Shown: positions 63,175-64,000 of the stretch, piece by piece | Position numbering within the stretch: the first letter of the stretch is position 1 | Layout: each line of letters starts with the position of its first letter | NCBI GenBank assembly: GCA_965207125.1 | Contig: OZ242263.1 | Span: forward strand, 372,001-436,000 | Direction of reading: 5' to 3' | DNA: 64,000 bases | From: G965207125 sp965207125 | GTDB taxonomy: Bacteria; Pseudomonadota; Alphaproteobacteria; Puniceispirillales; UBA1172 | Program-made: the position numbers and the translations under genes | Notes under the pieces: generated by a model | What the model saw: the letters and a program-made list of their open reading frames with translations, nothing else | Told to the model about the DNA's origin: nothing | Databases searched by the model: none

Positions 63175-64000
63175 CGATCAATCTCCCCGAAAACCACGTC
63201 TAGCGAGCCGAGGATCGCCACCGAATCCGCGAGCATATGCCCGCGTGATAAATGATCCATCGCCGCCATAAAGTAAAACCCGGGGGCTCTGATCTTACAA
63301 CGATAAGGCTTATTGCTTCCGTCTGACACAAGATAAACGCCGAACTCGCCTTTGGGGGCTTCAACCGCCGTGTAAGTCTCGCCTGCTGGGACGTGAAAGC
63401 CTTCGGTGTAGAGTTTGAAATGATGAATTAATGCTTCCATCGAGGTTTTCATCTCATCGCGCGCCGGCGGAGTCGCCTTATGATCTTCTGAGATTACCGC
63501 CCCGGATGGCATTTTTTCAATACATTGCTTGATAATCTTGAGGGATTCACGCATTTCCTCAATCCGCACAAGATACCGTGCGTAGCAATCCCCGGTCTTG
63601 CCGGTGGGAATATCAAACTCGATCTCGTCATAAATTTCATAAGGCTGGGCTTTACGCAAATCCCACGGCAGGCCTGAAGCTCTGATACATGGGCCTGAAA
63701 AGCCTAGATCAAGAGCCTCGTGCAAATGCACCACGCCAATATCAACGGTTCGCTGCTTAAAAATTCGATTCTCGGTCAGCAGACTTTCCACATCATTGAT
63801 AAATTTAGGGAAGTTATCGACCCAAATCGCAATATCGTCGAGCAAGCCGTCAGGTAAATCTTGATGAACCCCGCCGGGGCGGAAATAAGCCGCGTGCAGC
63901 CGTGCCCCTGAAGCGCGCTCATAAAACCCCATCAGATGCTCGCGTTCCTCAAACCCCCACAACAAAGGCGTCATCGCCCCCACGTCAAGGGCAAAAGTTG
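63171..64000 (-). CDS. nuoD: NADH-quinone oxidoreductase subunit D, C-terminal part, cut by the window edge
   Basis: The 49-kDa subunit forming the quinone site with NuoB. The frame runs off the right end: the codons before MTPLLWGFEEREHL read on as coding (FALDVGA), so the apparent start at 63983 is an internal GTG. Present are ASGARLHAAYFRPGGV, SGPCIRASGLPWD and the C-terminal LGSLDVVFGEIDR. About 276 codons lie in the window, roughly two thirds of the usual length. Confidence 0.95.
   Translation of the reverse strand, partial: TFALDVGAMTPLLWGFEEREHLMGFYERASGARLHAAYFRPGGVHQDLPDGLLDDIAIWVDNFPKFINDVESLLTENRIFKQRTVDIGVVHLHEALDLGFSGPCIRASGLPWDLRKAQPYEIYDEIEFDIPTGKTGDCYARYLVRIEEMRESLKIIKQCIEKMPSGAVISEDHKATPPARDEMKTSMEALIHHFKLYTEGFHVPAGETYTAVEAPKGEFGVYLVSDGSNKPYRCKIRAPGFYFMAAMDHLSRGHMLADSVAILGSLDVVFGEIDR

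Noticed and set aside
63983..64000. Start of nuoD inside the window at 63983
   Set aside because: That codon is GTG within conserved NuoD sequence, and upstream codons are still in frame and conserved, so the gene continues past the edge.

Overview
The window reads as chromosome of a free-living, aerobic alphaproteobacterium, probably marine (SAR116-like or a related Rhodospirillales lineage; this placement is inferred from gene content and order only). Pointers are the run nuoD-N, birA, coaX, RNase J, methylmalonyl-CoA epimerase and DUF1467; nrdR-ribD-ribE-ribB-nusB; plsX-fabH-ihfA-merR; a CBP3-type ubiquinol-cytochrome c chaperone; and a K+-independent H+-pyrophosphatase. Base composition looks even throughout and most genes lie on the minus strand.

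Layout. 1-6.6 kb: secG (cut by the left edge) and tpiA leftward; ppiD, trpE, a DMT permease and an unassigned polytopic membrane protein rightward. 6.7-13.9 kb: a leftward cluster of 1-Cys peroxiredoxin, signal-less gamma-glutamyltransferase, periplasmic binding protein, an intrinsic terminator, then livH-M-G-F. 14.0-36.1 kb, between tRNA-Leu(UAG) and tRNA-Pro(GGG): a DUF952 gene, one giant leftward gene (14.7-34.06 kb), a 0.6 kb gap, an HbpS/GlcG-like gene and a second DMT permease. 36.2-42.1 kb: merR-type regulator, ihfA, fabH, plsX, cytochrome bc1 chaperone, bamE, hppA. 42.3-47.8 kb: nusB, ribB-like, ribE, ribD, nrdR, glyA, rpiB. 47.9-64 kb: DUF1467, mce, rnj, coaX, birA and the complex I genes nuoN to nuoD (cut by the right edge).

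The standout is the giant gene. Restoring one inserted base near 15,771 gives a single frame of exactly 6445 codons. It encodes about 26 VCBS-type repeats alternating with cadherin-like Ig domains, an RTX calcium-binding block in the middle and a second RTX block with a probable type I secretion signal at the C-terminus. Repeats are homogenised on two scales: nine near-identical 645/651-bp units at the C-terminal end, and a 1944-bp three-unit block duplicated in the middle. A 22-codon upstream ORF ends in an ATGA overlap with the proposed start, inside a duplicated copy of the start region. No type I exporter genes are visible here.

The rest is largely housekeeping: respiration (complex I, cytochrome bc1 assembly), proton-pumping pyrophosphatase, fatty acid, flavin, CoA, biotin, one-carbon and tryptophan metabolism, and amino-acid or gamma-glutamyl compound uptake. 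The ribB-like protein has lost canonical metal and zinc ligands in both domains, and ribH is missing from its usual place.
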